Source: Rhizobium sp. CB3090
GTDB taxonomy: Bacteria > Pseudomonadota > Alphaproteobacteria > Rhizobiales > Rhizobiaceae
Direction of reading: 5' to 3'
DNA: 64,000 nucleotides
Assembly: GCF_029714285.1 (NCBI RefSeq)
Contig: NZ_CP121662.1
Location: 992,001 to 1,056,000 of the forward strand
Positions 36,768-45,571 of the stretch are shown piece by piece. The notes beneath the pieces are model-generated. The model made no database searches and had not been told where the DNA came from. It saw only the letters and a program-made list of their open reading frames with translations. Within the stretch, counting starts at the first letter, position 1; the number at the start of each line of letters is the position of its first letter. A program made the position numbers and the translations under genes.

Positions 36768-37027
36768 AACCATGGGCGGCGCGCGCCGTTCGTGTCTTCC
36801 ATGTAACAGCCGTTGCTTATGGGCTGGGATGAAGTGAGGAATACCGGCGGTGAGCCCTATTTTGCTCACATTCCCGCCTTTACACCGAAGTATTGTTTGC
36901 CGCGGTCGGCATGCACGGCTTTGTGCTGTTGCCGTCTTGCATTAACGCCCTGAGCGTGCAAAACGCCCGTGAATGTGCGATGGTCTCGCACATGCGCCGC
37001 ATGAAGAAGAAGCACCGGTAGCATCAT

Positions 37028-39493
37028 ATGGTCAGACTGATTGGATATTTCTTTGGGCTGGGCTGCATCCTGTTCCTGGGTGCGGCGGCCGCGGCGGCTA
37101 TTTATCTGAGCGTCGTTTCCAAGGATCTGCCGGATTATGAGGTCCTCGCCAAATATGCGCCGCCGGTGACGACCCGCATTCATGCGGGCAACGGTGCGCT
37201 GATGAAGGAATATTCGCGCGAGAACCGGTTGTTTCTGCCGATCCAGGCCATTCCCGATCGCGTCAAGGCCGCTTTCCTCTCGGCTGAAGACAAGAACTTT
37301 TACAATCATCCGGGCGTCGATGTCGGCGGCCTGATGCGCGCTGTCGCCGTCAACCTCCAGAACATCGGTTCGGGCCGTCGTTTTGTCGGCGCATCGACCA
37401 TCACCCAGCAGGTCGCCAAGAATTTCCTGCTTTCGGCAGACCAGACTTTCGATCGCAAGATCAAGGAAGCGATCCTCTCCTTCCGCATCGAGCAGACCTA
37501 CAGCAAGGACAAGATCCTCGAACTCTATCTGAACGAGATTTATTTCGGCCTGAATTCGTATGGCATCGCCGGTGCCGCGCTTACCTATTTCGATAAGTCG
37601 GTGAACGAGCTGACCATTGCCGATTCGGCCTATCTCGCTTCGCTACCCAAGGGCCCGTCCAATTACAATCCGTTCCGCCATGCAGACGCCGCGATGACCC
37701 GCCGCAACTGGGTTATCGACCGCATGGTCGAGAATGGTTATGTCAGCCAGAGCGACGGCGAAGAGGCCAAGAAGCAGCCGCTCGGCGTTGTACCGCCGAA
37801 GAATGGCCCGTCGCTTTTCGCCTCCGATTATTTCTCCGAAGAAGTACGCCGCCAGTTGATCGACCAATATGGCGAGAAGATGCTTTATGAGGGCGGGCTT
37901 TCGGTACGCACCTCGCTCGATCCGCAAATGCAACTGGAGGCGCGCAAGGCGCTGCAGGACGGTCTCGTCGACTATGACGAACGCCGCGGCTTCCATGGGC
38001 CGATCAAGCAGATCGCGACATCGCAGGACTGGGGTTTAGAGCTCGCCAAGATCCCGGCCTTGAGCGATGTGCCGGAATGGCAGTTGGCGGTCGTGCTTTC
38101 CGTGTCCGACCAGGCGGTGGATATCGGTCTGCAACCGAGTGTCGATGTTGCCGGCAAGGTTGCGACCGAGCGCAAGCGGGGTACGATCGCCGCCTCGGAC
38201 ATGCGCTGGGCTTACCGCTCGGCCAATGGCGGCAAGACGGCGAAATCGCCGAGCGGCGTGCTGAGCCCCGGTGACGTGATTTACGTTCAGAAGACCGGCG
38301 ATGCCGACTCCAATGCCTATCGCCTGCGCCAGCCTCCGAAAGTGCAGGGTGGCCTCGTGGTTATGGACCCGCACACAGGCCGCGTGCTCGCCATGGTCGG
38401 CGGTTTCTCCTATGCGCAATCGGAATTCAACCGTGCTACCCAGGCTAAGCGCCAGCCCGGCTCATCCTTCAAGCCCTTCGTCTATGCGGCGGCCATGGAC
38501 AACGGCTATACACCGGCTTCGGTCATTCTGGACGATCCCCTCGAGATCACGCTCAGCAACGGGCAGGTGTGGAAGCCGGAAAACTATGAAGGCGAGGGCG
38601 GCGGTGCTCATACGCTACGCTTCGCCATCGAGCATTCGCGCAACCTGATGACGGTGCGTCTTGCCGCCGATATGGGCATGCCGCTGGTCGCCGAATATGC
38701 CGAGCGATTCGGCATCTACGACCATATGAACCCGGTTCTCGCCATGGCGCTCGGTGCGGGCGAGACGACGGTGCTGCGCATGGTTTCCGCCTATTCGGTC
38801 ATTGCCAATGGCGGCAAGCAGATCAAGCCGACATTGATCGACCGTATTCAGGACCGCTACGGAGCGACCATCTTCAAGCATGAGGAACGCGTTTGTAACG
38901 CCTGCAATGTGAGCGATTGGCAGAATCAGGATGAGCCGGTCATCGCCGACAATCGCGAGCAGGTGCTCGATCCGATGACTGCTTATCAGGTTACGTCGAT
39001 GATGCAGGGCGTGATCATCCGGGGCACCGCCGCCGGCAAGATAAAGCTGAATACAGACGTTGCCGGCAAGACCGGGACGACCAACGATGAGAAAGACGCC
39101 TGGTTCGTCGGCTTTACGCCAAGCCTCGTCGCCGGTCTTTATGTCGGTTACGACACGCCGAGCACACTCGGCCGCGGCGCGACTGGCGGCTCGATCGCTG
39201 CGCCGATCTTCAACGAATTCATGCAGGCCGCCACCAAGGATGAGCCGCCGGAGAAATTCCAGGTTCCGGCGGGCATGAATATGATGGCCGTCAACCGCGC
39301 AACCGGCATGGCCGCACAGCCCGGCGATCCCGACGCCATCATGGAAGCTTTCAAGCCCGGCACCGGCCCGGCGACCACCTATACGGTCATCGGCGGCGGC
39401 GATGCGTCGGCGCAGGTCGCACCCGAGGAAATTCTGAAGACCTCGCCGCAGGCCAATCAGGCGGTCACGTCAGGCGCGGGCGGTCTCTTCTGA
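37028..39493 (+). CDS. mrcA: Penicillin-binding protein 1A
   Basis: 821-aa bifunctional class A penicillin-binding protein. After one N-terminal membrane anchor (about residues 8-30), the glycosyltransferase domain carries Ala-Glu-Asp-Lys-Asn-Phe-Tyr-Asn-His-Pro-Gly (about 90-100) and Gly-Ala-Ser-Thr-Ile-Thr-Gln-Gln. An OB-like ODD region follows (about 320-430). The transpeptidase domain has Ser-Ser-Phe-Lys (active Ser near 479), Ser-Arg-Asn (SxN), and Lys-Thr-Gly-Thr-Thr near 680. All catalytic motifs are intact. ATG at 37028 lacks a strong ribosome site. The order amidase-mrcA-prfB beside rne is conserved in rhizobia. Confidence 0.97.
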   Translation: MVRLIGYFFGLGCILFLGAAAAAAIYLSVVSKDLPDYEVLAKYAPPVTTRIHAGNGALMKEYSRENRLFLPIQAIPDRVKAAFLSAEDKNFYNHPGVDVGGLMRAVAVNLQNIGSGRRFVGASTITQQVAKNFLLSADQTFDRKIKEAILSFRIEQTYSKDKILELYLNEIYFGLNSYGIAGAALTYFDKSVNELTIADSAYLASLPKGPSNYNPFRHADAAMTRRNWVIDRMVENGYVSQSDGEEAKKQPLGVVPPKNGPSLFASDYFSEEVRRQLIDQYGEKMLYEGGLSVRTSLDPQMQLEARKALQDGLVDYDERRGFHGPIKQIATSQDWGLELAKIPALSDVPEWQLAVVLSVSDQAVDIGLQPSVDVAGKVATERKRGTIAASDMRWAYRSANGGKTAKSPSGVLSPGDVIYVQKTGDADSNAYRLRQPPKVQGGLVVMDPHTGRVLAMVGGFSYAQSEFNRATQAKRQPGSSFKPFVYAAAMDNGYTPASVILDDPLEITLSNGQVWKPENYEGEGGGAHTLRFAIEHSRNLMTVRLAADMGMPLVAEYAERFGIYDHMNPVLAMALGAGETTVLRMVSAYSVIANGGKQIKPTLIDRIQDRYGATIFKHEERVCNACNVSDWQNQDEPVIADNREQVLDPMTAYQVTSMMQGVIIRGTAAGKIKLNTDVAGKTGTTNDEKDAWFVGFTPSLVAGLYVGYDTPSTLGRGATGGSIAAPIFNEFMQAATKDEPPEKFQVPAGMNMMAVNRATGMAAQPGDPDAIMEAFKPGTGPATTYTVIGGGDASAQVAPEEILKTSPQANQAVTSGAGGLF

Positions 39494-39619
39494 TCCCATC
39501 GGATTCGTCCAATGATCATGCCGCGGGGCTTTACAGTGGCGGCATGTATATCTATGTCACCAGCACTCTTTGAATTGAACAGCAGTTCACATCGAACGGC
39601 CGAATAAAGAAGCAGGAAT

Positions 39620-40751
39620 ATGCGAGCGGAAATCGAGAATGTAGTCGACGAAACCAAGCAGGCCATAAGCCTGCTGAGGAGGCATCTTTGACTGGGATCA
39701 GGCGGTAAGACGACTGGACTGGTTGAACAACAAGGCAGAGGATCCGACCCTCTGGAACGATGCCACCGAAGCGCAGAAGCTGATGCGCGAGCGCCAGCAG
39801 CTCGATGACGGCATCAACGGCGTGCGCGCGCTTGAGCAGCAGCTTGCCGACAATGTCGAACTGATCGAGCTTGGCGAGGAAGAGGGCGATGCCGACGTCG
39901 TCCGCGAGGCCGAAGAGGCTCTTAAGGGCCTGAAGGCGGAAGCGGCGCGCCGGCAGGTGGAAGCCATGCTGTCGGGCGAGGCCGATGCCAACGATACCTA
40001 CCTCGAAGTCCATTCCGGCGCAGGCGGCACCGAGAGCCAGGACTGGGCGAACATGCTTTTGCGCATGTACACCCGCTGGGCTGAGCGCCAACGCTTCAAG
40101 GTGGAATTGCTCGAAGTTCATGACGGTGAAGAGGCCGGCATCAAATCGGCGACCCTTCTGGTCAAGGGCCACAATGCCTATGGCTGGCTGAAGACCGAAT
40201 CGGGCGTTCACCGCCTGGTGCGCATCTCGCCCTATGACAGCAACGCCCGCCGTCATACCTCCTTCTCGTCGATCTGGGTCTATCCGGTCGTCGACGACTC
40301 GATCCAGATCGAGATCAACGAGAGCGACTGCCGCATCGATACCTACCGTTCGTCCGGCGCCGGCGGCCAGCACGTCAATACGACCGACTCGGCCGTGCGT
40401 ATCACGCACATGCCTACCGGCATCGTCGTGCAGTGCCAGCAGGAACGCTCGCAGCACAAGAACCGCGCGAAAGCGTGGGACATGCTGCGCGCCCGCATGT
40501 ACGAAGCGGAATTGATGAAGCGGGAAGAGGCTGCGAATGCCGAAGCCGCCTCGAAGACCGATATCGGCTGGGGCCATCAGATCCGCTCCTACGTGCTGCA
40601 GCCTTATCAGCTCGTAAAAGACCTGCGCACGGGTGTCGCCAGCACCGCCCCGAGCGATGTGCTCGACGGCGATCTCAACGAGTTCATGGAAGCCGCACTC
40701 GCGCACCGCATCAGCGGCGCTGCCGATGCGGTCGTGGACGACGTGGAATAA
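39620..40751 (+). CDS. prfB: Peptide chain release factor 2 with programmed +1 frameshift
   Basis: 376-aa release factor that reads UGA and UAA. Translation begins at ATG 39620 (AGGA ribosome site) and reads 23 codons to an in-frame TGA at 39689-39691. The ribosome then slips +1 at CTT and continues from GAC at 39690 to 40751. The tripeptide anticodon Ser-Pro-Phe position is not conspicuous in a quick reading, but the Gly-Gly-Gln motif is clear in [10 protein letters not shown] near residue 250. The downstream frame by itself starts at a TTG and would give a truncated protein, a common annotation error. A terminator follows 27 bp after the stop. Confidence 0.95.
39677..39692 (+). promoter_or_regulatory. 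prfB programmed frameshift site
   Basis: AGGAGG (39677-39682) lies three bases before CTT-TGA-C (39686-39692), the classic RF2 autoregulatory arrangement: an internal Shine-Dalgarno that pulls the ribosome, a slippery CTT, and a weak TGA stop. When RF2 is scarce the ribosome slips by +1 and full-length RF2 is made. Confidence 0.95.
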
Positions 40752-40778
40752 CAGCCGAAGAACGTGTTTGATGTACGA

Positions 40779-40802
40779 AAAGCCCCGGAGACGGGGCTTT
40801 TT
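40779..40802 (+). terminator. Rho-independent terminator after prfB
   Basis: A perfect 9-bp stem (40779-40787 and 40792-40800) with a GAGA tetraloop and a following T run (40798-40802). It ends prfB transcription. The A-rich left side would give a T run on the minus strand too, so it could also serve vapC. Confidence 0.9.
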
Positions 40803-40875
40803 GTTGCGCGTAACATGACAGTCACGAGACGGTTTTGGAGAGCTGGCCCGTCAATGATATGCGCGGCGACTATGC

Positions 40876-41280
40876 TCAAGGCACGGTGTCGGCATCCGTC
40901 TCGCGCAACAATTGGTCCAATGTCAGAAGCGGTGTGCTCATCGCTTTCGCATAGGCATAATGAAAACAATCGAAGTTGCTCAGGTGACGACGACCGAGGC
41001 CATGTTTTTCAGCGACTGCAACAGCGAAGGATAGTACGCGGCGTGGTGAAGCCGGCTCCTGAAGACGTATGTTGCGCGCGTCCAGCCACTCAAGGACGGC
41101 TCCCTCGGCTTCGCTATATTTGCAATTCAGTTGGTCCGGGCGCGAGAGTACGATGATAGCCTCCCATGCAGCCAAAGCAGACGTAAAGGGGGAGGCGGCA
41201 TCCAATAGCGCTACCTCATAGGCTTCGGCGCTGTTTTCGCCCGCCATCATGGATACGATCGCACATGCGTCGACAAACAT
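40876..41280 (-). CDS. vapC: VapC-type PIN-domain toxin
   Basis: 134-aa PIN-domain ribonuclease toxin. The first catalytic Asp is in Met-Phe-Val-Asp-Ala-Cys-Ala-Ile-Val (Asp4), a conserved Glu in Ala-Trp-Glu-Ala-Ile, and the later acid in Asn-Phe-Asp-Cys-Phe-His-Tyr-Ala-Tyr-Ala near residue 104. VapC toxins cut tRNA or rRNA. It overlaps the antitoxin stop by one base (TAATG). The group resembles the rhizobial NtrR-type VapC. Target unknown. Confidence 0.92.
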   Translation of the reverse strand: MFVDACAIVSMMAGENSAEAYEVALLDAASPFTSALAAWEAIIVLSRPDQLNCKYSEAEGAVLEWLDARNIRLQEPASPRRVLSFAVAVAEKHGLGRRHLSNFDCFHYAYAKAMSTPLLTLDQLLRETDADTVP

Positions 41281-41534
41281 TAGTCGTTGCCGCTGAGATC
41301 ATGATCGAGCTGGTGATAAGCCTCCGGCGGCACCGGCTTCCGGTTTGGTACAAAGGACAAGCCGCGTCTAGCCAGAATTTTTCGAGCAGTCTCGCTTGGT
41401 GCTTCCCGACGCAGGCGCATGTTGATGGCCTCTCTCAACGCAACGATAACGGCGTCCGTCACCGTCGTTTGGTCGATCCTTGCCAGTTCTCTGGCAAGCG
41501 TATCGGCTTCTTCGTTTCGGATGCTGAGCACCAT
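41280..41534 (-). CDS. vapB: VapB-type antitoxin
   Basis: 84-aa antitoxin of the PSK/VapB type with an N-terminal ribbon-helix-helix-like DNA-binding part (Met-Val-Leu-Ser-Ile-Arg-Asn-Glu-Glu-Ala-Asp, then Thr-Val-Thr-Asp-Ala-Val-Ile-Val-Ala-Leu-Arg-Glu) and a Pro/Asp-rich C-terminal half that would cover VapC. ATG at 41534 with GGGAGC upstream was chosen; the frame is open 30 codons earlier, but that part overlaps the operator. Confidence 0.9.
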   Translation of the reverse strand: MVLSIRNEEADTLARELARIDQTTVTDAVIVALREAINMRLRREAPSETARKILARRGLSFVPNRKPVPPEAYHQLDHDLSGND

Positions 41535-41568
41535 CTGTATAGCTCCCTGCGTCTGGCTTACTATACAG
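41535..41568. promoter_or_regulatory. vapBC operator palindrome
   Basis: Perfect 8-bp inverted repeat CTGTATAG/CTATACAG (41535-41542 and 41561-41568) separated by 18 bp, directly against the vapB start codon. VapBC complexes usually bind such a site to repress their own operon. The distal arm contains a TATAGT that could be the -10 box. Arms and spacing are seen; the function is inferred. Confidence 0.65.
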
Positions 41569-41584
41569 ACCTGTGTGGCAATTC

Positions 41585-42358
41585 TCAATCCGAAAACTGC
41601 TCCGCCAATATCCTCTCCGACCACGAGCGGTCCGGATCGGAGAGAATGCGTGCCGTCGTGTCTTCGGTCTGGGCGATCTTGACGCTCATGACCGATTTGA
41701 CTTCGGTATTGTCGGCAACCGCATTGACGGGGCGTTTTTCCGGCTCCAGCACAGTGATGTCGATCGTTACCTTGTTGGGCAACAGTGCACCCCGCCAGCG
41801 GCGAGGGCGGAAAGCGCTGACGGGGGTCATGGCGAGAAGAGGCGCCTCCAGCGGCAAGATGGGGCCATGAGCGGAGAGATTATAGGCGGTGGAACCGGCA
41901 GGCGTCGTCACCATCAGCCCGTCGCAGATCAGTTCCGGCAGGCGGACATGGCCGTCGATCTCGACCTTCAGCTTGGCCGCCTGATAGGACTGGCGGAACA
42001 GCGACACTTCGTTGATGGCAAGCGCGATCGATGTGCTGCCGTCTGTATTGCGCGTGCTCATCTGCAGCGGATGAAAGGCATTTTCGACAGCCGCCTCGAT
42101 GCGTTCGGCCAGGCATTCCGTACGATAATCGTTCATCAGAAAGCCGACCGAACCGCGGTTCATGCCATAGACACGCTTACCGGAGTTCATCGTATTGTGC
42201 AGCGTCTGCAGCATGAAGCCGTCGCCGCCGAGCGCAACGACGATATCCGCATCTTCCTGCGGCGTCTGGCCATAAAGGCGAATCAATTCCTCCCGCGCAG
42301 TTTGGGCCTCCGGCGCGGTCGATGCGAGAAAACAAACAGACTGAAAAGCGCGTGACAT
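41585..42358 (-). CDS. nadK: NAD kinase
   Basis: 257-aa kinase that phosphorylates NAD to NADP. The Gly-Gly-Asp-Gly-Phe-Met-Leu motif near residue 45 and Asn-x-Gly-Ser-Val-Gly-Phe-Leu near 65 are the ATP/NAD site, and the second motif Gly-Leu-Met-Val-Thr-Thr-Pro-Ala-Gly-Ser-Thr-Ala-Tyr near 150 is intact. AAAGGA lies 8 nt before ATG 42358; the frame is open 47 codons upstream but without such a site. vapB begins 51 bp beyond the nadK stop, with its own operator between. Confidence 0.95.
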   Translation of the reverse strand: MSRAFQSVCFLASTAPEAQTAREELIRLYGQTPQEDADIVVALGGDGFMLQTLHNTMNSGKRVYGMNRGSVGFLMNDYRTECLAERIEAAVENAFHPLQMSTRNTDGSTSIALAINEVSLFRQSYQAAKLKVEIDGHVRLPELICDGLMVTTPAGSTAYNLSAHGPILPLEAPLLAMTPVSAFRPRRWRGALLPNKVTIDITVLEPEKRPVNAVADNTEVKSVMSVKIAQTEDTTARILSDPDRSWSERILAEQFSD

Positions 42359-42524
42359 GCAATGTCCTTTGAATAATCGTACTAGGTAATGATATTCCCG
42401 CAATGCGACAAGACGTTTTGCAACGAGTGGTGAATCCGCCGGGGCTTCGATCTGCGGTATCCAAGCCAAACAACCGATTTTCCCTTTACATGAAATCAAA
42501 ATCTGCTACTTGGCATGCCGATGT

Positions 42525-42600
<76 letters not shown>

Positions 42601-42752
42601 AATCTATCCAATGACTTAGGCGAATTGTTTGCTTCGTTGTGGCTGTTGCGCGAAATCGGCGGCAGCTTCATGCAATTGTAGCGCCACTCCCTTTGAAATG
42701 ATCAGGACGATCACTAACTTACGATTCTCGTCATCGCTGCACGTGGGAAAAT

Positions 42753-43022
42753 ATGACCCTTAAGCCCAAGAAGCCCAAACTCGAACATTCCGAGCTCTCC
42801 GGTGAATTTACGGAAGACGACGTGACCGTGCTCGTCGATATCTTCCGCCCCGCGGGCACTCAGGAAGATTGGCGGATGGAAGTGATCACGCCGGAAGAAG
42901 ATCTCATCGAATGGGAAGAACCGTTTGCGACGGACCGCGAAGCCTTCGATGAGTTCTTGGCGACGGTCGCGCGCGATGGGATCAGAACATTCTTTGATGA
43001 TTCGGAGCCGGCAATTCACTAG
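42753..43022 (+). CDS. Conserved-looking small acidic protein, unknown function
   Basis: 89-aa acidic soluble protein, with a basic N-terminal stretch (Lys-Pro-Lys-Lys-Pro-Lys) and a globular-looking rest: Val-Thr-Val-Leu-Val-Asp-Ile-Phe-Arg-Pro-Ala-Gly, then Trp-Arg-Met-Glu-Val, then Phe-Asp-Glu-Phe-Leu. ATG 42753 has GGGAAAA upstream. No family recognised. The codon use (third-position G/C, Asp/Glu-rich) looks like its neighbours, supporting a real gene. Confidence 0.7.
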   Translation: MTLKPKKPKLEHSELSGEFTEDDVTVLVDIFRPAGTQEDWRMEVITPEEDLIEWEEPFATDREAFDEFLATVARDGIRTFFDDSEPAIH

Positions 43023-43196
43023 GCAGCGCCGGCCCGCTCGCTATCGCTATAAAATGCGTTGGCGGCGGTGGGCTCTTACCTGACCTCTGGATTCTCAGCC
43101 AAAACTTCGGCCGAGAATCTGCCGGAGATAGGTGCATTTACAACGTCTAAAATAAGCATAGACTCGTTGCCATCCACGGCGGGCGAGGGTACGTCT

Positions 43197-43481
43197 ATGC
43201 GCAGGGAATTCAGGCATATTGTCTCGGGATTGTCCCTTGCTGTGATGGCAAGTACGCCGGCTTTGGCCGGGCAGGATTGCTATTGCAAAAATACCGACGG
43301 AAAGCTGCACGCGGTCGGCGAGGTCGCCTGCATGACTGTGGACGGTAAAAGCTATCTCGCGCAGTGCGAGATGAACCTCAACGTCACTTCCTGGGCGAAG
43401 CTGCAGGATGGATGCCCGGTCACGGAGCGATGGCCGTTGCTGCAATCGGCTTGGCGTCCGCAGCCGATTGCAGTTCGCTGA
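43197..43481 (+). CDS. Small exported protein, unknown function
   Basis: 94-aa protein with a clear signal peptide (Arg-Arg near the start, hydrophobic core, Thr-Pro-Ala-Leu-Ala-Gly cleavage site near residue 25). The short mature part has four to five cysteines (Cys-Tyr-Cys, Ala-Cys-Met, Cys-Glu, Cys-Pro), probably disulfide-linked. ATG at 43197 is preferred over an open extension of 46 codons because the signal peptide must be at the N-terminus. Family not recognised. It lies convergent with the AprI-like gene. Confidence 0.68.
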   Translation: MRREFRHIVSGLSLAVMASTPALAGQDCYCKNTDGKLHAVGEVACMTVDGKSYLAQCEMNLNVTSWAKLQDGCPVTERWPLLQSAWRPQPIAVR

Positions 43482-43551
43482 GCGCTGGTGGTACCGATCG
43501 ATGGGCTCGAGAACGTGCCCCATGGGCGGGATGCCAGGGTCCTTGGCTACC

Positions 43552-44241
43552 CTACTTGCGGACCAGCACCATTTGTTCTCCTTCTTCCTCCTCGGATTTC
43601 TGAAAGCTGCCGTCAGGCCGCATATCGAAGGAGAGCGAAGAGCCGTCGGTGCCCATCATCACCAGGCCAAAACCCTCCATGACCCAGAGAGAAAGCTTGA
43701 GATCACGAATGTCGGCGGGGCAGTCGCCGCCCGGTGACATTTTGGGGGTGCCGTCCGCGTCGGTATCGCTGGACAGTGTGATGTTGCAGATGAGTTTGCC
43801 ATTGGGCTGCTGGATCTGCCAAATGCCGGCGAGACTTGCGACGGTTGGAACGTGGTCAACGTCTCCAAGCGCCGGCAGCAGCCACGTCGGGTCGCCTTCT
43901 TCGCTTTCCCAGGGCGAACCCTCTTCTTGCTGGAAACGCGCCACTACCTTCTGTGTCGCATCGACAAGAGTGAGTGAGCCGTCATCGCTGAAATTCCAGG
44001 CGACCGCCTTGGCGTAGGCGGGCAGGGCAGTCGTGCAGGCATCCGCTCCGGTTAGGGCGTAGCCGCCGCTTGCCGGGCTGGTTTCGAAGGTGAGGCGGCA
44101 GCCCTTGGCGCCGCTTTCGGGCGCCAATAGCCATGGGCCGGCCTGCGATTTGACAAGTTCCTCGTCGGCAGCAGCAGCCGGTTGCCCGGCGGCGAGCATG
44201 AAGGCGGCAGAAGCCGCCGCGAGACAAAAAGTGCGGATCAA
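43552..44241 (-). CDS. AprI/Inh-type protease inhibitor-like exported protein
   Basis: 229-aa exported protein with a signal peptide (about 1-25, Ala-Ala-Ala-Ala-Asp). The mature part seems to hold two beta-barrel Inh-like repeats. Each has an inhibitor-type pattern (Gly-Pro-Trp-Leu-Leu-Ala near residue 35 with Cys-Arg-Leu-Thr-Phe, and Leu-Ala-Gly-Ile-Trp-Gln-Ile near 138 with Cys-Asn-Ile-Thr-Leu). AprI/Inh proteins block serralysin metalloproteases in the periplasm. No protease gene is nearby, so its target may be external. The start is a TTG with GGGGGA before it; TTG at 44256 is also possible. Confidence 0.8.
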   Translation of the reverse strand: MIRTFCLAAASAAFMLAAGQPAAAADEELVKSQAGPWLLAPESGAKGCRLTFETSPASGGYALTGADACTTALPAYAKAVAWNFSDDGSLTLVDATQKVVARFQQEEGSPWESEEGDPTWLLPALGDVDHVPTVASLAGIWQIQQPNGKLICNITLSSDTDADGTPKMSPGGDCPADIRDLKLSLWVMEGFGLVMMGTDGSSLSFDMRPDGSFQKSEEEEGEQMVLVRK

Positions 44242-44281
44242 GGCAAATTCCCCCAAATTTGCTGCGGCAGCCCCGGTGCCG

Positions 44282-45190
44282 CTAGATTTTCAGATAGGAC
44301 CGCGCTGCATAGAGGGCGATCGCGGCCGCGTTCGAAACGTTGAGTGATTTGATAGCGCCCGGCATGTCGAGGCGTGCCAGCGCGTTTACTGTCTCCCGCG
44401 TCTTCTGGCGGAGCCCCTTGCCCTCGGAGCCGAGGACCAGGGCGACCTTCTCGCCGGAAAACGTACCTTCGAGAGGTGCCGGCCCTTCCGAATCAAGGCC
44501 GATGGTGACGAAGCCGAGGCGGTGCAGCTCGCCGAGCGCGTCGGCGAGATTGGTGATCTGGATGTAGGGTATCAGCTCCAGCGCGCCGGAGGCGGATTTC
44601 GCCAGAACGCCCGATTCGGTCGGGCTATGGCGCTGCGTCGTGATGACGGCGCCGGCATCGAATGCGACGGCCGAGCGCATGATCGCGCCGACATTATGCG
44701 GGTCGGTCACCTGATCGAGAACCAGCAGCAACGGGCTGTCCTTCAGCGCCTCCAGTCGCCGCACGGGCAAGGGACGCGTCTCCAGCATCACGCCCTGGTG
44801 GATCGCTTCCGGACCAAGCACCTTGTCGATATCCTGCGGCGAGACGATTTCGACGGGAATGCCCAGTTCGTCGGCCGGCCCGATTTCCAGCCGGACCAGC
44901 GCATTCTGCGTCGTCGACAGCTTGATGTTCTTCCGCTCGGGATTGGCAAGGGCCGCGCGGACCGTATGCAGGCCATAGAGATAGACCTGGTCAGGGGCCA
45001 GTGCCGGCGGCTTCCAATCGTCGGCGCCCGCCCGCTTGCGCTTCTGTGGCGGCGGCGTCGGGATTTCGCCGCGCTCGCGCTTTGCGTCGCGATGCGCGCG
45101 CCGCAGCGTGGCGTAATGCGTGTCCTTGGCCGACTTGTCGCCGGCGGTGCTTTCAGGGCCGGAGCGGCCGGATGTTCTGTCTTTGCTCAT
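44282..45190 (-). CDS. rlmB: 23S rRNA (guanosine-2'-O-)-methyltransferase RlmB
   Basis: 302-aa SpoU/TrmH-family methyltransferase, modifying G2251 of 23S rRNA in E. coli. A basic N-terminal extension (about 60 residues) precedes the substrate-binding domain (Tyr-Gly-Leu-His-Thr-Val-Arg-Ala-Ala-Leu near 70) and the knotted SPOUT domain. That domain has Asp-Pro-His-Asn-Val-Gly-Ala-Ile-Met-Arg near 162, Leu-Val-Leu-Gly-Ser-Glu-Gly-Lys-Gly-Leu-Arg near 250, and Leu-Asn-Val-Ser-Asn-Ala-Ala-Ala-Ile near 282. It is divergent from the tRNA-Tyr/Gly cluster, as usual in rhizobia. Confidence 0.94.
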   Translation of the reverse strand: MSKDRTSGRSGPESTAGDKSAKDTHYATLRRAHRDAKRERGEIPTPPPQKRKRAGADDWKPPALAPDQVYLYGLHTVRAALANPERKNIKLSTTQNALVRLEIGPADELGIPVEIVSPQDIDKVLGPEAIHQGVMLETRPLPVRRLEALKDSPLLLVLDQVTDPHNVGAIMRSAVAFDAGAVITTQRHSPTESGVLAKSASGALELIPYIQITNLADALGELHRLGFVTIGLDSEGPAPLEGTFSGEKVALVLGSEGKGLRQKTRETVNALARLDMPGAIKSLNVSNAAAIALYAARSYLKI

Positions 45191-45292
45191 GCGGCTTTAT
45201 AGCGGGAGCGCCCCTGAGCGCATAGTCCTCTTTCGTCTGTGGGCTTTTGCGGCAAGTTGAAATTTTTTCGTCATTTTTGCCCGAACCTCATG

Positions 45293-45321
45293 TTGACAGA
45301 CGGAAACGGTCCGGTCATATA
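45293..45321 (+). promoter_or_regulatory. Strong sigma70-type promoter before tRNA-Tyr
   Basis: TTGACA (45293-45298) and CATATA (45316-45321) with a 17-bp spacer, about 68 bp before tRNA-Tyr. This is the best promoter match in the window and would drive tRNA-Tyr and tRNA-Gly, possibly reading on towards tuf. Confidence 0.65.
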
Positions 45322-45388
45322 CGCGGCGCAGATCGCGGCGGCGACGTTCGGTCTAGCAAGCTTGGTCGCAAGATCCAGTCGGAAAACT

Positions 45389-45473
45389 GGAGGGATGCCC
45401 GAGTGGTTAAAGGGGACGGACTGTAAATCCGTTGGCTCAGCCTACGTTGGTTCAAATCCAACTCCCTCCACCA
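45389..45473 (+). tRNA. tRNA-Tyr (GTA)
   Basis: 85-nt class II tRNA with a long variable arm and encoded CCA. The acceptor GGAGGGA pairs with TCCCTCC. The anticodon loop CTGTAAA gives GTA. The T arm TTCAAAT is standard. Confidence 0.97.
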
Positions 45474-45497
45474 TTCCGTGCAGGATCTTGGCCACCC

Positions 45498-45571
45498 GCG
45501 GGTATAGCTCAATGGTAGAGCAGCAGCCTTCCAAGCTGAATACGCGGGTTCGATTCCCGCTACCCGCTCCA
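45498..45571 (+). tRNA. tRNA-Gly (TCC)
   Basis: 74-nt tRNA with encoded CCA. The acceptor GCGGGTA pairs with TACCCGC, and the anticodon loop CTTCCAA gives TCC, reading GGA. It lies 24 bp after tRNA-Tyr and is probably processed from the same transcript. The terminal anticodon-stem pair is a G-A mismatch. Confidence 0.96.
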
